From the NCBI RefSeq assembly GCF_039555335.1, contig NC_092628.1:77936713-78000712 (forward strand): DNA of 64,000 nt. Direction: 5' to 3'. This DNA is from Amphiura filiformis. Taxonomy: Eukaryota; Echinodermata; Ophiuroidea; Amphilepidida; Amphiuridae. Made by a program: the position numbers and the translations under genes. Of this stretch, positions 1 to 12,888 are shown piece by piece. Every line of letters starts with the position of its first letter. The stretch's first letter is position 1. The notes below the pieces were generated by a model. It saw nothing but the letters and a program-made list of their open reading frames with translations, ran no database searches and was not told where the DNA came from.

Positions 1-1333
1 GATGTCATGTTTGTTCCCAAGTACAATATACGTTATTTCCATGATCATTAGAAATTCTGCTCAGAATTTCGACAGAATATGCTTAGCGTTCCAAGTACTT
101 TTTTTCGACGATTGTAGATGATTATATGATTTCTTCATTGGTACCTTCCGCGATTTCGATCATACAATTATTTTTATATTAGCATGGGAAACCGAAAGCA
201 TAAAAAAGTGATTGCATATGACCAATGACCAATCCGACAATTCCTTCTTGATTGCGCGCAATGTTTGTGGGTTATTATCTTGTATTTCTGTTTGCTATAT
301 ATAGTTCATACGTTTTTTTCTTTCTATTTTACTTGCATATTGTTACGAGTCGTACTTGACTCAAGGCCAAAATCAGCTTTTACCCGATCTCACACGAATA
401 CACAACACAAATACACTTGTTTGATTAAGCTAACAAAATCTAAGTCTTTAATTGAAAGCAAGTTATGATTGGTACAATATATGACAACAAGTGCACATAC
501 ACAATAATCAAATATAATCACTCTTTAACTATTTAGTACTTAGCCAGCATTCTTCTTGTTGGTGACCATAAAGAGTTCTTTCAATGTTCTGGACGGCTGA
601 TGTATATACTCATTCTCTTGCCCTGCGAAAATCAGCGAAGTCCTTTGTACACTTGTATTGATAAATATCTTTGCGAATAAAATCCTCACACAAAAATGAC
701 GTTGCTTTCTCCAAACTCTTATCTCCTTGCGCTGTTCTCCAAACGCTTAAATCCGTGCGATGCTTTCTCCACACTTAACTCCTTGCACTGCTTTCTCCAA
801 AGTTAACTCCTTGCGCTGCTTTCTCCAAAATTGGTGCTATTTTCACCTTTCACACAATATCTTCAGGAAGCAGGACTGCGATGCAGTTGTACCCACTTAC
901 GTATATTGACAGTTGCGTTGAATCAAAAAACCATAGATCATCATATTTAGATAATCTATGCATAAACCAGACTTCAGCAAGTCGACAGAAGAATATATAT
1001 TCCTTTCTTGGACGAAGTACGCTCTTTGACGTATTGTAGATCTTCTCCGACAACACTGGCAGGCAGTAGTACATTAACTACAAAATATATTTCTGGTTTG
1101 CAATTTCCTTTCTTTGAAGGAATTGGACTGTAAGCATGTTAGCTAGCTAGCCCAGATCAACACTATAAACTGTCTCAATGATAAAGGCTATTGCAGTCAT
1201 AATAAAGAAACTATTGCATGATTATACAGGTAACTTCCCCTATTTCATGAAATACACTTATACAGGGTACATCACAATATAAATAATTTAAATGTAATTA
1301 ATTGTACACCGTTTTTATTCTTCACCATGTCAG
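1..1333. other. Left flank, probably intron of the squalene epoxidase-like gene
   Basis: No exon could be recognised here. The first visible exon of the gene to the right opens at an acceptor at 1332-1333 and starts in mid-protein, so this stretch is probably intron, or intron plus upstream exons I cannot see. Apart from the short tandem repeat near 690-838 I see only AT-rich DNA with no homology I recognise. Confidence 0.5.
690..838. repeat. Short tandem repeat, about 33-bp unit
   Basis: Four to five imperfect units built on the phrase GCTTTCTCCAAA followed by AACTCCTTGCGCTG. Units vary by small changes, so the array is old or was never homogenised. No coding potential is evident. Confidence 0.6.
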
Positions 1334-3219
1334 GTACTACGCGCTCCTCTCACTGTTGTATGCGATGGTTTGAAATCAGAACTTCGGAAAGACTTTACAA
1401 ATTCTAATGACACTGTTACAGATGCTTACGTTGTAAAAATCAAACTTGAACACTTTGTACCTCAACAAGAATTTTATCGAGAGATTCGTCTAGGGCTTCC
1501 TTTTGCACAAACTATTCTGGAAATGCTAGATGCAGAAACGTCCATTTTGCAACTAATAATTGAAGATAAACCACCCGATGATATCGGCTATTTTCTAAAA
1601 CATAAAGCCGCACCTACTCTTCCAGGTAATTGATAATATCTATTTCAAATGTAAAACTTTTCTAAAGGAAGTATTTTTAGGCACTCTACATTCAATGACC
1701 CCCGTTTGTTAGGCACCTTATACCGAGTCTGTAATAACCTCTTTTTTCGAAAGTTTACACCAAATGTGCGCATTATTTACTCGCTTCGCGCGCATCGCAT
1801 TTTGAACAAATTTAACATTTTTGGGGCAATTTTAGCTTCAATATTTTTTGCAAACGTTTGCACATTCCAAGAAAGTTATTTTCACTGTCAATGACACCCA
1901 ATGTTCAGCAATTCCGCACTGAATTTCTAAGGAGCCCACCTCCTTTTTTCGAAAAGAAAAAACTCATATACCGAAAGACCCCTAGTATCGTACTTCCCCC
2001 ACCCCGCAGGCTGTGTATTTCCCCGAGGGCTGCGTATTTATTTTTTGCAACCATAATGGGCCACAATACTTTAACCTATACCCTAACCCTAATGGGTTAG
2101 TGTTTACGGCCCATTCCATAATGGGTCATTTTTATATGGTTCCAAAATAAATTAAGCGCCCGGGCTACGATTATGATTTTTTTTTCAACAACGGACATTA
2201 TACGTACCTACTACGAACTTTTTTTGTTAATGTTTTGTTTGTTAGTTTGTTTTGTTTTTTACAAATCTCTTGTGTTTATATTAATTTCAGATTACATCCA
2301 GTCCTCCTTATTAACGTCATTAAAACAAAATGTTGAATGCACACATATCACATGGGAGCGATTGGCAGCTACAAGTGACAGCATCCCGGGGGTGCTACTT
2401 CTTGGTGATGCATTTAGACATACTCCTATTCTGGTGTCTGGTATTAATTTAACTCTCCTCGATGTTAGGTTTTGGCAACGCAGTTTATATGATATGATTG
2501 ACTTGGGTAAGAGGAAACTTGTTGTTGGATTTCTTATTCTAAATAAGGTATTTCGTTTTATACCGGAAGTGACCCCTAAATGACCTTTAAACCCAAATCT
2601 GTGTTTACCCCATAGACACTGGGTAATAAAAATGCATGTGTGCAAGTGGCGTCACCGTAGTTGTATAGTTCTGAATGCAATAAATTAAATAATAAATATG
2701 TTTTTAATTTTTTGGTTAATCAATAGTGAACCAGTTTCCATTGTTTATTATTTTTACAGGAGCTGAAGATGACATTTTCTTAAAGAAAAAGGAAGCTTTC
2801 AAAAGAAAAAGGAAATCATATTCTCGAGCCATCAATATACTTTCGCACGTTTTTGTAACACTATTTTTAGAACAAAACAGTAAGTTAAATCACTCCTAAA
2901 AGCAATTGTTGACAAATGGTTTATAGTTAAGTGAAAGTTTAGTTGAAAGTTATTTAACATGAACGTATATATCATTATTAGGAGAAAGGAGACGATGCTA
3001 TCAATCTTCCCGGAGGCCTGGTATGCTCATTGGCGTATATGTACCAGGACAATTACGAAAATGTGAATTTCGAAAATGTGCATTTCCACATTATTTCGGT
3101 GTTGAACAGGCCAAAAAGAAAATGCGCACTGCCCCTGCTCTCAAAATTCCATTATTCTACAAAGTGACAACACTTTTTTAAATTAATTAATTAATTAATT
3201 AATTAATTAATTAATGAAT

Positions 3220-3271
<52 letters not shown>

Positions 3272-3336
3272 TTAATTAATTAATTAATTAATTAATTAAT
3301 TAATTAATTAATTAATTAATTAATTAATTAATTAAT

Positions 3337-3415
<79 letters not shown>

Positions 3416-4018
3416 GTCAGTCAGTCAGTCAGTCAGTCAGTCAGTCAGTCAGTCAGTCAGTCAGTCAGTCAGTCAGTCAGTCAGTCAGTCAGTCAGTCAG
3501 TCAGTCAGTCAGTCAGTCAGTCAGTCAGTCAGTCAGTCAGTCAGTCAGTCAGTCATTTGTGCATTTCTCATTTACAATATAAAGGTTCGTCCATAAGATT
3601 GAGACAAGCCCTCCTTCGTAACATGAAGATGTTAGGGACGGATGGAAAGCAGGAAACTCACAAAAACGTAATTGTGTTCGACTTGTAAGTATAATTCAGT
3701 TGTATGTATATGTAAAATATAATTACTTGTATCTTCAATTAATGGTCACTGAGTTTAATAATTTACTTCTTTTTTCTTCCTTCTCTTAAATTATTCTAAG
3801 GTTATAAATAAACACCAGACTTACCAATAACTTTTGTGCTTCGTGTTTTTAACAGGCTAAACATGGATGGACGAATGTTAACCTTTCTCTGCAGGACATG
3901 CCTTGATGCCGTTCTAAAGTGCATTATATCTGACGCTCTGACAGCACCTTGGACTACAGCTAAAGAAGTTTACGGAATCGTGTCAAAATTTTGGACTGTT
4001 ATTTCATCTCATTGGTGA
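1334..4018 (+). CDS. Squalene monooxygenase-like protein, C-terminal part (5 exons)
   Basis: Exons are 1334-1625, 2291-2506, 2760-2879, 3585-3684 and 3856-4018 (TGA). All junctions are GT-AG and all phases agree, giving 296 residues. Squalene monooxygenase is an ER-membrane flavoprotein that epoxidises squalene in sterol synthesis. Support: exon 1 has APLTVVCDGLKSELRK, matching the family's APLTVVADGLFSKFRK flavin segment. Exon 2 has IPGVLLLGDAF, matching the GVLLLGDA motif. Exons 3-5 keep the length and pattern of the membrane-associated C-terminus, ending in a PWTT..EVYG segment. Oddities: the family's NMRHPLTGGG loop, which should follow GDA(F/Y), is replaced by RHTPILVSGI, so flavin or substrate binding may be altered. 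The N-terminal Rossmann half is outside the window. It could be a diverged paralogue with a new role or a decaying copy; the intact frame and splice sites favour an expressed gene. Confidence 0.82.
3181..3556. repeat. Compound tetranucleotide microsatellite
   Basis: A continuous block changes step by step from TAAT units to TTTA units, back to TTAA/TAAT, again to TTTA, and from about 3414 into some 35 units of GTCA. It lies in the fourth visible intron of the squalene epoxidase-like gene, ending about 30 bp before the next exon's acceptor. Confidence 0.95.
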
Positions 4019-4204
4019 AGATGGCAAGCTGACATAGCATCTGAGACAAATCTCAGCATAGCATCTAGCATACGAATCTTCCAATTTAAATTATTCAAGC
4101 CAATCATGATGCAGTTATGTCTACAGTAGAATTCACCACGACCTTTGCAGGACTTAAACACCATTAAAAGCTATTAAACCAAGATAACACTAATTGAAAA
4201 CAGT

Positions 4205-4440
4205 TTAACTATGTTAAATCAGATCTTCTCTGGTTAAATCCACACTTTACATGTTTCTGTTTTACCTGTGCGATATTACAATGAGCTGGTATAGTTGGGT
4301 GAACGATTATAAACCAAACGCAAGGTAGCAATACTGTGTGTGCCTTTGTTTCCCAAACGAGACAATATGCAGCATTCTTGAAAATGAGAAACATAATGGT
4401 TGTAGACTTACCACGAAATAATGTCTTCATTTTTTTTTCT
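4205..4440. repeat. Diverged copy of a short interspersed repeat (related to 25395-25738)
   Basis: Shares the phrases ACATGTTTCTG, TTTACCTGTGCGATATT and a TTCCCAAA..GAGA block, in the same order, with the better preserved inverted-repeat element at 25395-25738. The terminal inverted repeats are eroded here. It is probably a non-autonomous DNA transposon remnant. Confidence 0.55.
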
Positions 4441-6054
4441 TTTGGTATTATCTGTCATTTACATATCAGGGAGGTACGACCATTTGCAGATGCCCAACCT
4501 ACTCAGTTTTTAGCCTATACATGTATATGGATTCATTATTCTTGATTGACATCAAGTAGGCCCTACAAAAAAATATCCGTCAAGTGGTTTAGCTTTAATG
4601 CCCTTCGCAAGAGAGCGGTACACAAGTGAGTGATAGTCAGTAAAAGATGCATTCGATTTACACAGAAAATTTTGCAGGCTGTGCCGTGCCCTTCCTTCCT
4701 AAAACACCAAAGTGCGAATATTTCCAAACACCTAAATTAGCTAAAAATTTAGGACAGATTACAAAACTATATTTTCTAGATTTTCAGAGAGTACTTTAAA
4801 TATTGGCTGGTTATTTTTCACACAGTGACGTTAACTAGGCAATGCCCTATACCTATAACATATGCCTACACTGTTTGTAGAGGTCACGTGTCAATGGTGA
4901 GAGTACTGCATGTGTATTGTGTATAGGAAAATGAACAGTAACTGTAGTATGTGAGAAAATGACGCATGACATCAAGGTGGGGTGCGCGTGTCACGTACTC
5001 ACGTAAGAGCTCCAATACACTCACGAAATATTTCGTTCTTAACCACTTGACATCACTGTTTATCAACAAAGGCGAGGGATTCGTCTATCGATATGCTTGA
5101 ACGAGCCGCTACACTGTTCAATGGCTTTCTTGTACTGTATGAAATGTGGCGGGCGATTTAAAATGCACGTGCCCTTAGCAAACTACGATGCGTACGCACA
5201 CTGCAGGGCAAAGAACAATGGAAATTGCCATAATTCGCGCGCATGCTGCCGGGCAATGACGTCACATGCCAAGCGGTCGTTTTGAAAAAGAATCTTTACA
5301 TAGATTGAAAAACGGTCATCTGTTATGACCAAACCGAAAAATAAAATAAAATTGTGTGAATGTTTTCAGAAGTTTCACAAAATCAAAGGAATTAGCATCG
5401 TTTACTAACTTAAATTTGAGATGATAAAATACCTTTCGGTGCACCGTGGATGTTGGAAACCAAATGAGAACTTAACACGTAACGTGTTCTCTGCTGGAAG
5501 CCTTGCTGGAAGCCATACGTGCAACCATGGTGCAACTGAACTGGAACAATACATTTGAGGTTCCATGGGGAAACATGTATGACGTCAGCGTCCAACGACT
5601 TAAAAAGATAATTCACACTTCAACACTACTCCGTCAACACCACTCGTGTTAAAGGCCCATTCAGTGATTTGCTCATCCAGACGACAATCGTAAAAATCAT
5701 CAAAATTCAGATATTGGTACCTTTGTCATTGTCATAGATGTGCTAAAAAAAGCGCAGTGATTTTTTGTGCGCTACGCACAGGTACAACGCCTAGACGTTG
5801 ATCCACAAGCCTCAGCACACTTTACAGGTTGTCGCTGACCAGTACGGCCCCACATCATTCCATAAACCATTTAACAACAAATCAGGGACTTTGCTGCTAC
5901 AAGAGCGCACACCCTGTACATTCCACAAATAACCTTCGCAACCAAGATCTGCTCCCCGAGTTTCGTACGGGTTACAACGAGACCATTAGCAGTAAGTTCC
6001 TTGTCCAGGGGAATTTCAAGCTAACACAATTTTCACGAGAGCGTAGGCCTACTA

Positions 6055-6125
6055 GGCACCGCCAGGGTTCGAACCCGCAACCTCTCGCACCATAGTCGAA
6101 CGCCTTAACGATTAAACTTGACTGC
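6055..6125 (-). repeat. tRNA-derived SINE or tRNA-like relic
   Basis: Read on the minus strand it has a B-box-like GCGGGTTCGAACCC at the proper distance from an upstream A-box-like segment (TTAATCGTTAAGGCG). No good acceptor-stem pairing is visible, so a functional tRNA is unlikely. A tRNA-headed SINE is the best reading. Confidence 0.55.
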
Positions 6126-6525
6126 TAACATAACCTGCTGGTGGTTCAGCCAAAAGCCGTGTATTTAATACAAAATAAGGCATTTTACATGAATCTGTAT
6201 TAGCTACGTGAGTGGGGCTTCAACTTCGTAAATACTGCTGTTTTCTTCGGGTTTTGCTATTTTTTTTATTTTAAAAATATCAAATGACAATTTGAATGAC
6301 TTATCCTTCACTTTTAAGCAAATAATAAACAATATATTTTTTTTTTTTTTTTTCACTGGGATGACTGAATGGGACTTTAAAAATGGAAAACAGCAACATA
6401 CGTGACAAACAAACAAGCCATATACGTTATTACATGATAAACTATTGTCAAACCTATCCGAGAAATAAACATTGCATTGATTCCACACTGTCAACGTCTG
6501 CATTTTTATTTGGTTGAAGGAACAC

Positions 6526-6925
6526 TCCTGCAACCACAACATTATGCCTTATAATGTCAGAAAATTAATTATCAAGCACGAATCAGGTGGTTTTATTTTA
6601 AACAAACCATATTGACCATAAAAGCGAATTAATACAGCCGTCTCTCCACACGCGATATTCAAAATTCCCGGGCGCCGAAATTGTCTAGTACAATGACGTC
6701 CCAGTAATACAATAAAGGCTGGCAACAATTGAGCACAAATAACTATGACGTCATTGCACTAGACAATTTTGGCGGCGGGAATTTTGAATATCGCGTGTTG
6801 AGAGCCGGCTGTATTAATTCGTTTTTATGGTCAATATGAGTTTGTTTTAAATACCGTAAAACCTTATGATTCGTGCTTGATAATTATTTTATAACATAAT
6901 AAGGTATAATGTTGTGATTGCCGGA
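6526..6925. repeat. 400-bp palindromic element with long arms (MITE-like)
   Basis: The left arm (about 6526-6715) is repeated in reverse complement at about 6735-6925. Shared blocks include CACAACATTAT, ATTATCAAGCACGAATCA, CATATTGACCATAAAA, CACGCGATATTCAAAATTCC and TTGTCTAGT.CAATGACGTC. The arms are about 85-90% alike and the unpaired middle is short. The layout is that of a foldback or long-TIR non-autonomous DNA transposon. No target duplication could be fixed. Confidence 0.8.
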
Positions 6926-7644
6926 GACGTCCTTTGAGAAAAGGCATGGGATATAACATATACCGTAGTTCTTTTCTGCAATTATTGAGGAACATTCCTG
7001 TTTCCATTTCCTTGTTAGCGATTTCCATTTCGATTAACTTTTTTTATAAAGTTTGTGATGTTTTACGAATGTAATAAAAGAATATGATAATAATTGTCTT
7101 CTATTCTATTCTATTGTTTTCTATCAATTAAAAAAATAGGCAAATGAGAGAGAAACTTACTTTCTTAACTGTCTCTATTGGAGGTGTCCTCGTGAAAAAT
7201 AACAGTTTCGCGCCAACCCCGGGGCGCCAACCTGCCTCCTCAATTTCCGAGATCATTCCATACTTTTTTTTTAATTTCTCATGTTAAATTTTAAGTTTTC
7301 AATACTTTAAGTAAAATGTTAATTTTAATATAAACAAGTTTATTTTAAGTGGTTTTTTTGTGTGAAACTCTATTAAGGGTCTAACCTTAAAAATAAAAAT
7401 AAAAAAGGCCTCGTCGTTGGTAGCAGATTCTTAAAACTGCTACCAATCAATTGTAGGCCTACTTGGAAAGTGAAAGAACAACGACAACAAAAACACCCCC
7501 TCCCTCCTCACTTTTCCAAAAAGGTGGGGACGTGAAACGAATTTTTAATTTTGTGTGGCCTATTAAGATAAATAATTGGCCGTCTATTATGATTAATATT
7601 ACTTTGCCAAGAAATGATGTTTGTAAAAAGAAAAAGGGTTTTTT

Positions 7645-8277
<633 letters not shown>

Positions 8278-9884
8278 TTATACTGTCTGGGTCAGGCCTG
8301 GGTTGCTGATTTTAGACGCCACCATTCGTCAATCGTCATTCAAAATATAATTTTGCACGTATTTATTATTTTGTAACGTATATTCTATGCGGAAAGAACC
8401 ATAACAAATATAGCAGGTAACGCGTTATTTGTATAAGGAGTAGAACATAGTTTCAAAGCTTTATTTTAAGATTTAATTAAATTTTATAAAAAGTTATATA
8501 TATTGTGATTATGTTTAATGCCAATTTAATGTCACGATTATATGTAATTATATTTTATCTAAAATGTTATTTATCGCTGACCAATTACATCAACAGAACG
8601 TTACATAATCACCGTTGGAAACGGAAAGCTGTGCTGATGCTGTGAAAATGGTCTTGATTTTTCATAATTTCTGACATTAACCGTTACTTCACTGGTGTTC
8701 AATATTAATCCATCAGAAAGAAGAGACTAGTAAGTTTTTACATATCAAAAATGACAATTATTATTCAGTGACTAAGTCAAATTCTAAGCTTAAGCTTACC
8801 TAAAATGAGGTCTTATAAATTTAATGAATGTTGATGAAGTTTTTGTCAGAGCTAGTAGAGAAGAACGGCACTTGTTTACATTTCGAGAGCGTGCAGAGCG
8901 TAATCACGGAAGTGTTGTTGTGATTGGCTGAATCAATCGTTTGACAAAATATTAATTTCTGACATGATCGTGTACTGGGTCTGAACTGTTTCCAATCCAT
9001 ATGAAATCTTGATGGCAAATTGGACAATAGAAGCACATGGATGGTTCTACGTGACAGCTTTTTAATCCCTATTCATGTTACGTGAATCACGCTATTGCGG
9101 ACCATCCTTCTGATACTAGAGTGTTTGGACAAGCGGAACGGTCTTATGTCTACCTCTCTGTTTGTAAACAAACCAGGAGGTCGAAATCGTCCTCCTCGCC
9201 GAATACGAAAGTCAGCGTAATATAGGTAACCTAGGCAAACCTTAGTTAACACATTTTCTAGTCAGCGAATTCGCCGAGACCGGGGCCCCAACACAATGCA
9301 TATTTACATAGAAATTTGAATTTTTTTTTTTGAGAATAGGTGGGTGAAGGAAACCTACATAAATATGTTTTCTATACTTCACTTGACCCAAATATATGAT
9401 TTTTATGGTGATAATCAAGTCGCACATGGAATTTTAGAGGATTTTGATAGCAGTTCCATTAATAAAAGCTGCTCATCGCCATGAGACTAAGATCTAGAAA
9501 CACCCCGAAATGCCGTTTTAGGGAATTTTGCTAGCTGAATCTTTTTGATGAAAGTCAATCTTTGACAAGATGTAACTTTGCTACGGAAAGTGCTATGAAA
9601 AAAGGTTTTCAGTTTTGGCTTAGTTTACTCAAGGGCTTTAATTTGATATATAAAATGATGCAATTTGATGTCAAATTTGAATTCACCTAGTATACCTACG
9701 TAATAGTACGGCACTAGCAACAGACCAATAATCTTGGCCGATTGTGTGTGAAATTGTTTGTCAGCGCAGATCGCACCCTAAAGTTATACGTCGAACAACT
9801 GAATACATGCACAACGTATGGACCAATATATTTTTGTAAACATTTTAGGCCTATAACAAAATGTATATTTTGTTTCTACCCTAT

Positions 9885-10145
9885 GACCTTCTTCTTCTTC
9901 TTCTTGGTTGAGTCGGCATATCCAGACTTAGCTGTATTATTAATCGCCAACTTTATCCAGGAACCTAGGACTGAGTGCAGATATCAGAACCGGGATGATC
10001 CCCTTCTCTTTTCGAATAGCTCTGACACTTTAACGTGCACAGGGATGAATCCTCCTGAACACGGGACCAACGGCTTTACGTGACTTCCGAACCACGGACA
10101 TCGCACACACACTACTTATATCTGCACGTGCTAAGCAGTGTATGG
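9885..10145 (-). repeat. SINE-like interspersed repeat
   Basis: On the minus strand it shows CACGTAAAGCCGTTGGTCCC followed by CACGTTAAAG, an arrangement I associate with short interspersed repeats of many marine invertebrates, and ends in a GAAGAA run. The class is uncertain. No protein-coding signal is seen. Confidence 0.4.
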
Positions 10146-12360
10146 GGGAGAAGAAATTCTACAATTAAATTCTGTGATGAAACTGAACTTAATTGAAGGA
10201 TTCCCGACCATATAGGAACTTTTTGGGAGGAAGGAGAATTTTCACCTAAGGCCAACCCAAGGCTCGGCCATCTCGCCCTCTTTAAAAGTCATCTCGACCT
10301 ATAAAAGTTACCTGTTATCAAAGTGTCCGCAAAAACTGGTCATCGCAAGTATCTTTGATGCTGAATTTAACTAATGATATTCACGCAGGGACAGGCCGAA
10401 AACCTTACCTCGATCGTAAAATCCAGCCCATGCATGTCATAAATAATTCATTATTCCATTGTGTAAATGTCACTGATTGTGTCGATGTAATTGTTATTGC
10501 ACCTGCGATAGCAGAAGTCATGCTCAATTTATACTCAATCGCTGGATCAGCACTATACCTGATCTCATGTACCAATACCTTGTGTATTGGTACATGATTC
10601 GGCGAGTATATATCAGCAATAGCGAATAAATGGTCGTTTTTACTCTGTTCAAAGCGTCACATGTACACCAAATACAGCCCCGAAAATGGTCTACTTTTAG
10701 CGTTCCTTAACTCCGAAACAGTTTAGTTAAAGTTAAAAATGCGATCCCCAACCCTTTGCTTACCTTTGGATGAATTTGCAGTTATCTCCGCTAGCTCCGT
10801 GTTGAAATATGTCCGGTACTTGCCCGGTACAAACATAGAAATGGCCACATTTGCTTCAGTCCTGGTATGAATATTTCTTCAGTAATCCAATGGTTCCAAT
10901 GTGGGCATCACGATGATAGTCTCCTACACAACCAGCTTGTGTCGGCCTGAAGCTCGTCGCTCCTAATCGCTAAAGTGAGGACAGCGTGAGCTCTTACCTG
11001 CGTAAAAGTCTGTTCGACAAAGGCGATTGTGAATAAGGATGATTGACAGCGCCGTATATTGGGCGGAGCCATTATGCCCATATTAGGTGCATATATTACG
11101 GCATGGCAGCAGACAGGTTGCGCTGTCCTCTGACCCTGACTGTTCGTCACGTAGACAGACCGTGACCTGGGCAAAGCAGGGGATGCGACTGCAAGCCGCC
11201 ATTTTGACACGAGGTATCTACTCTTCAGGAAAATTACTTTTGTTGACGTTTTATATCAAACAATTTTCGATAACGGTTTCTACTAGGATTTTCAATTTTT
11301 TATTAATGAAGGTGTATGTAGTTTTGAGGAATAACACGGGATGTTTCGAGTTTTATTTCAACTGGTGATGTAGGAAGGTGAGTGAATTCGTGAATGAGGC
11401 CGGGGAATGAGATTTTCTTGTTTCAACGATCCGATAGTAGGATACGAAACGTAGGCTAAAAATGTCTAATGACGCCATGTTTACATGAAAACATTATACT
11501 CTGCTGCGAGGTCAGTGTTGTTCAATTTGTTACCTAAATTCCTTTCAGGATATTCTGATTTCACTTATTTATGATGTGTACGAAAATTCACCATATAAAC
11601 TCAAAAGTATGAATGCAAGCTGTTATTGCTGACAATAGAAACATTGTTGCAAAGTCATTAAAAACAGGTATGTATTACAGACGTTCTTTGGCCGAAACGA
11701 GATGCAGGCTAGTAAGGCAGTCCAGATCAGCACGTGAATTCGCCTCTTTAAAAAAAAAAGAAAACCTCTACAACCAGGTTGTTAAGCATCGAGCACGCTG
11801 ACTGGCTTAGCAATTATCAAAGTAGTTTTGTAAACCAATCAGGTTAGACGTACTTTACTGGCGGGTCACATTAATTCATACCGTAAAAGGCCGTCGCGTT
11901 CATTGATTGGCTTACGATTACGATGAATGGTGTTTGCAACCAATCACAAAGCGGGTTATAAATAAATAAGGCGCCCATCGGAAATTTTGTACCGTCCATG
12001 ATGACGTCATGCCACGAGGTAGCCGGAGGTTTTTTCCTGCGAAAGCGAGCGAGTGGTATAAAGTCAGTTTCACACCTGTGATTTATGGAGTATATCATAA
12101 AATCTCTGAGCACATCCACAGCGCATTTGACAGATAAAAATGACATTTGCAATTCTGAGCAACGGGATTCCATGAAATTGAAGATTATGTAAGTTATTCT
12201 CCAGAATCGGTAATAATTAACAGCTGTCCTGCTGTATTTGAAGTGCATATTGAAGTTTGTAAGTTTATGACTTCGTATGTTATGTGCAATAGATATTACA
12301 AGAAGCTTAAATTGGCACGCTTTCCTGCAATTTGTCTGTCGCTTGCGAAAGTTATTTGGA

Positions 12361-12420
12361 GTTCAGGGCACGTCACACCGAGTGTGACGTGACCTCGCTG
12401 GGCATACCCTAAAGTGAACA
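12361..12420. promoter_or_regulatory. CRE-like palindromic cluster upstream of TCHP
   Basis: The segment holds GTCACACCGAGTGTGAC, a near-perfect hyphenated palindrome, and TGACGTGA, a half-conserved cAMP-response-element core. It lies about 470 bp upstream of the TCHP start codon, at the edge of the most CpG-rich DNA of the interval. Promoter function is inferred from position only. Confidence 0.3.
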
Positions 12421-12888
12421 CACTCAAAGATGATTAGATCCGCGTATGTCGCTCATTAACAGGGGCAGGGCGCTCGCGTCAATCTGAGCAAGGGAGTGCC
12501 ATTCTTCTCTGAAACCCAGTGTAGTGCATGAGTTAGAAACATCCATGATCCCACCGTCGCGTAATTATATCATAATGGGAATTTGTTGTGTGCATTTCCC
12601 AGATAGAAGTATGGTAGTTTTATTAACAGAGAGACTCATAAATCCACACTGTAAATTATATAATCATGCATTTATGTAAATTTTATTATGTTCTACTTGA
12701 CTTTTTAAGTGTGACATGCAGAAACATTTAATATGATGTTGTAGGTCTACCCTATTTTAGACAATGGTTGACCTGAATTTATATGGTTTTAAAATATGTA
12801 TTGTTATTTTCATGCAGGCTAGCCATAGTCTACACATACTATAAATCAAGAGTGAACAACTTTTATTTTCTGAGAGAATTATACTATC

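Noticed and set aside
690-838. LTR boundary suggested by tandem repeats near the left edge
   Set aside because: No paired terminal repeat, primer-binding site or retroelement protein is visible in the window.
2292-2645. 117-residue minus-strand frame
   Set aside because: It is the antisense shadow of exon 2 of the squalene epoxidase-like gene.
2984-3183. Open frames between exons 3 and 4 of the squalene epoxidase-like gene
   Set aside because: Two frames are open here, but exon 3 joins exon 4 at 3585 in correct phase and matches the family without this segment. None of the frames resembles squalene monooxygenase.
6055-6125. Functional tRNA gene
   Set aside because: A and B boxes are present but the acceptor stem does not pair; SINE-like context is more likely.
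11613-11801. Basic 62-residue frame in CpG-richer DNA upstream of TCHP
   Set aside because: No homology recognised, no splice partner in phase, ends in an A-run; likely chance.
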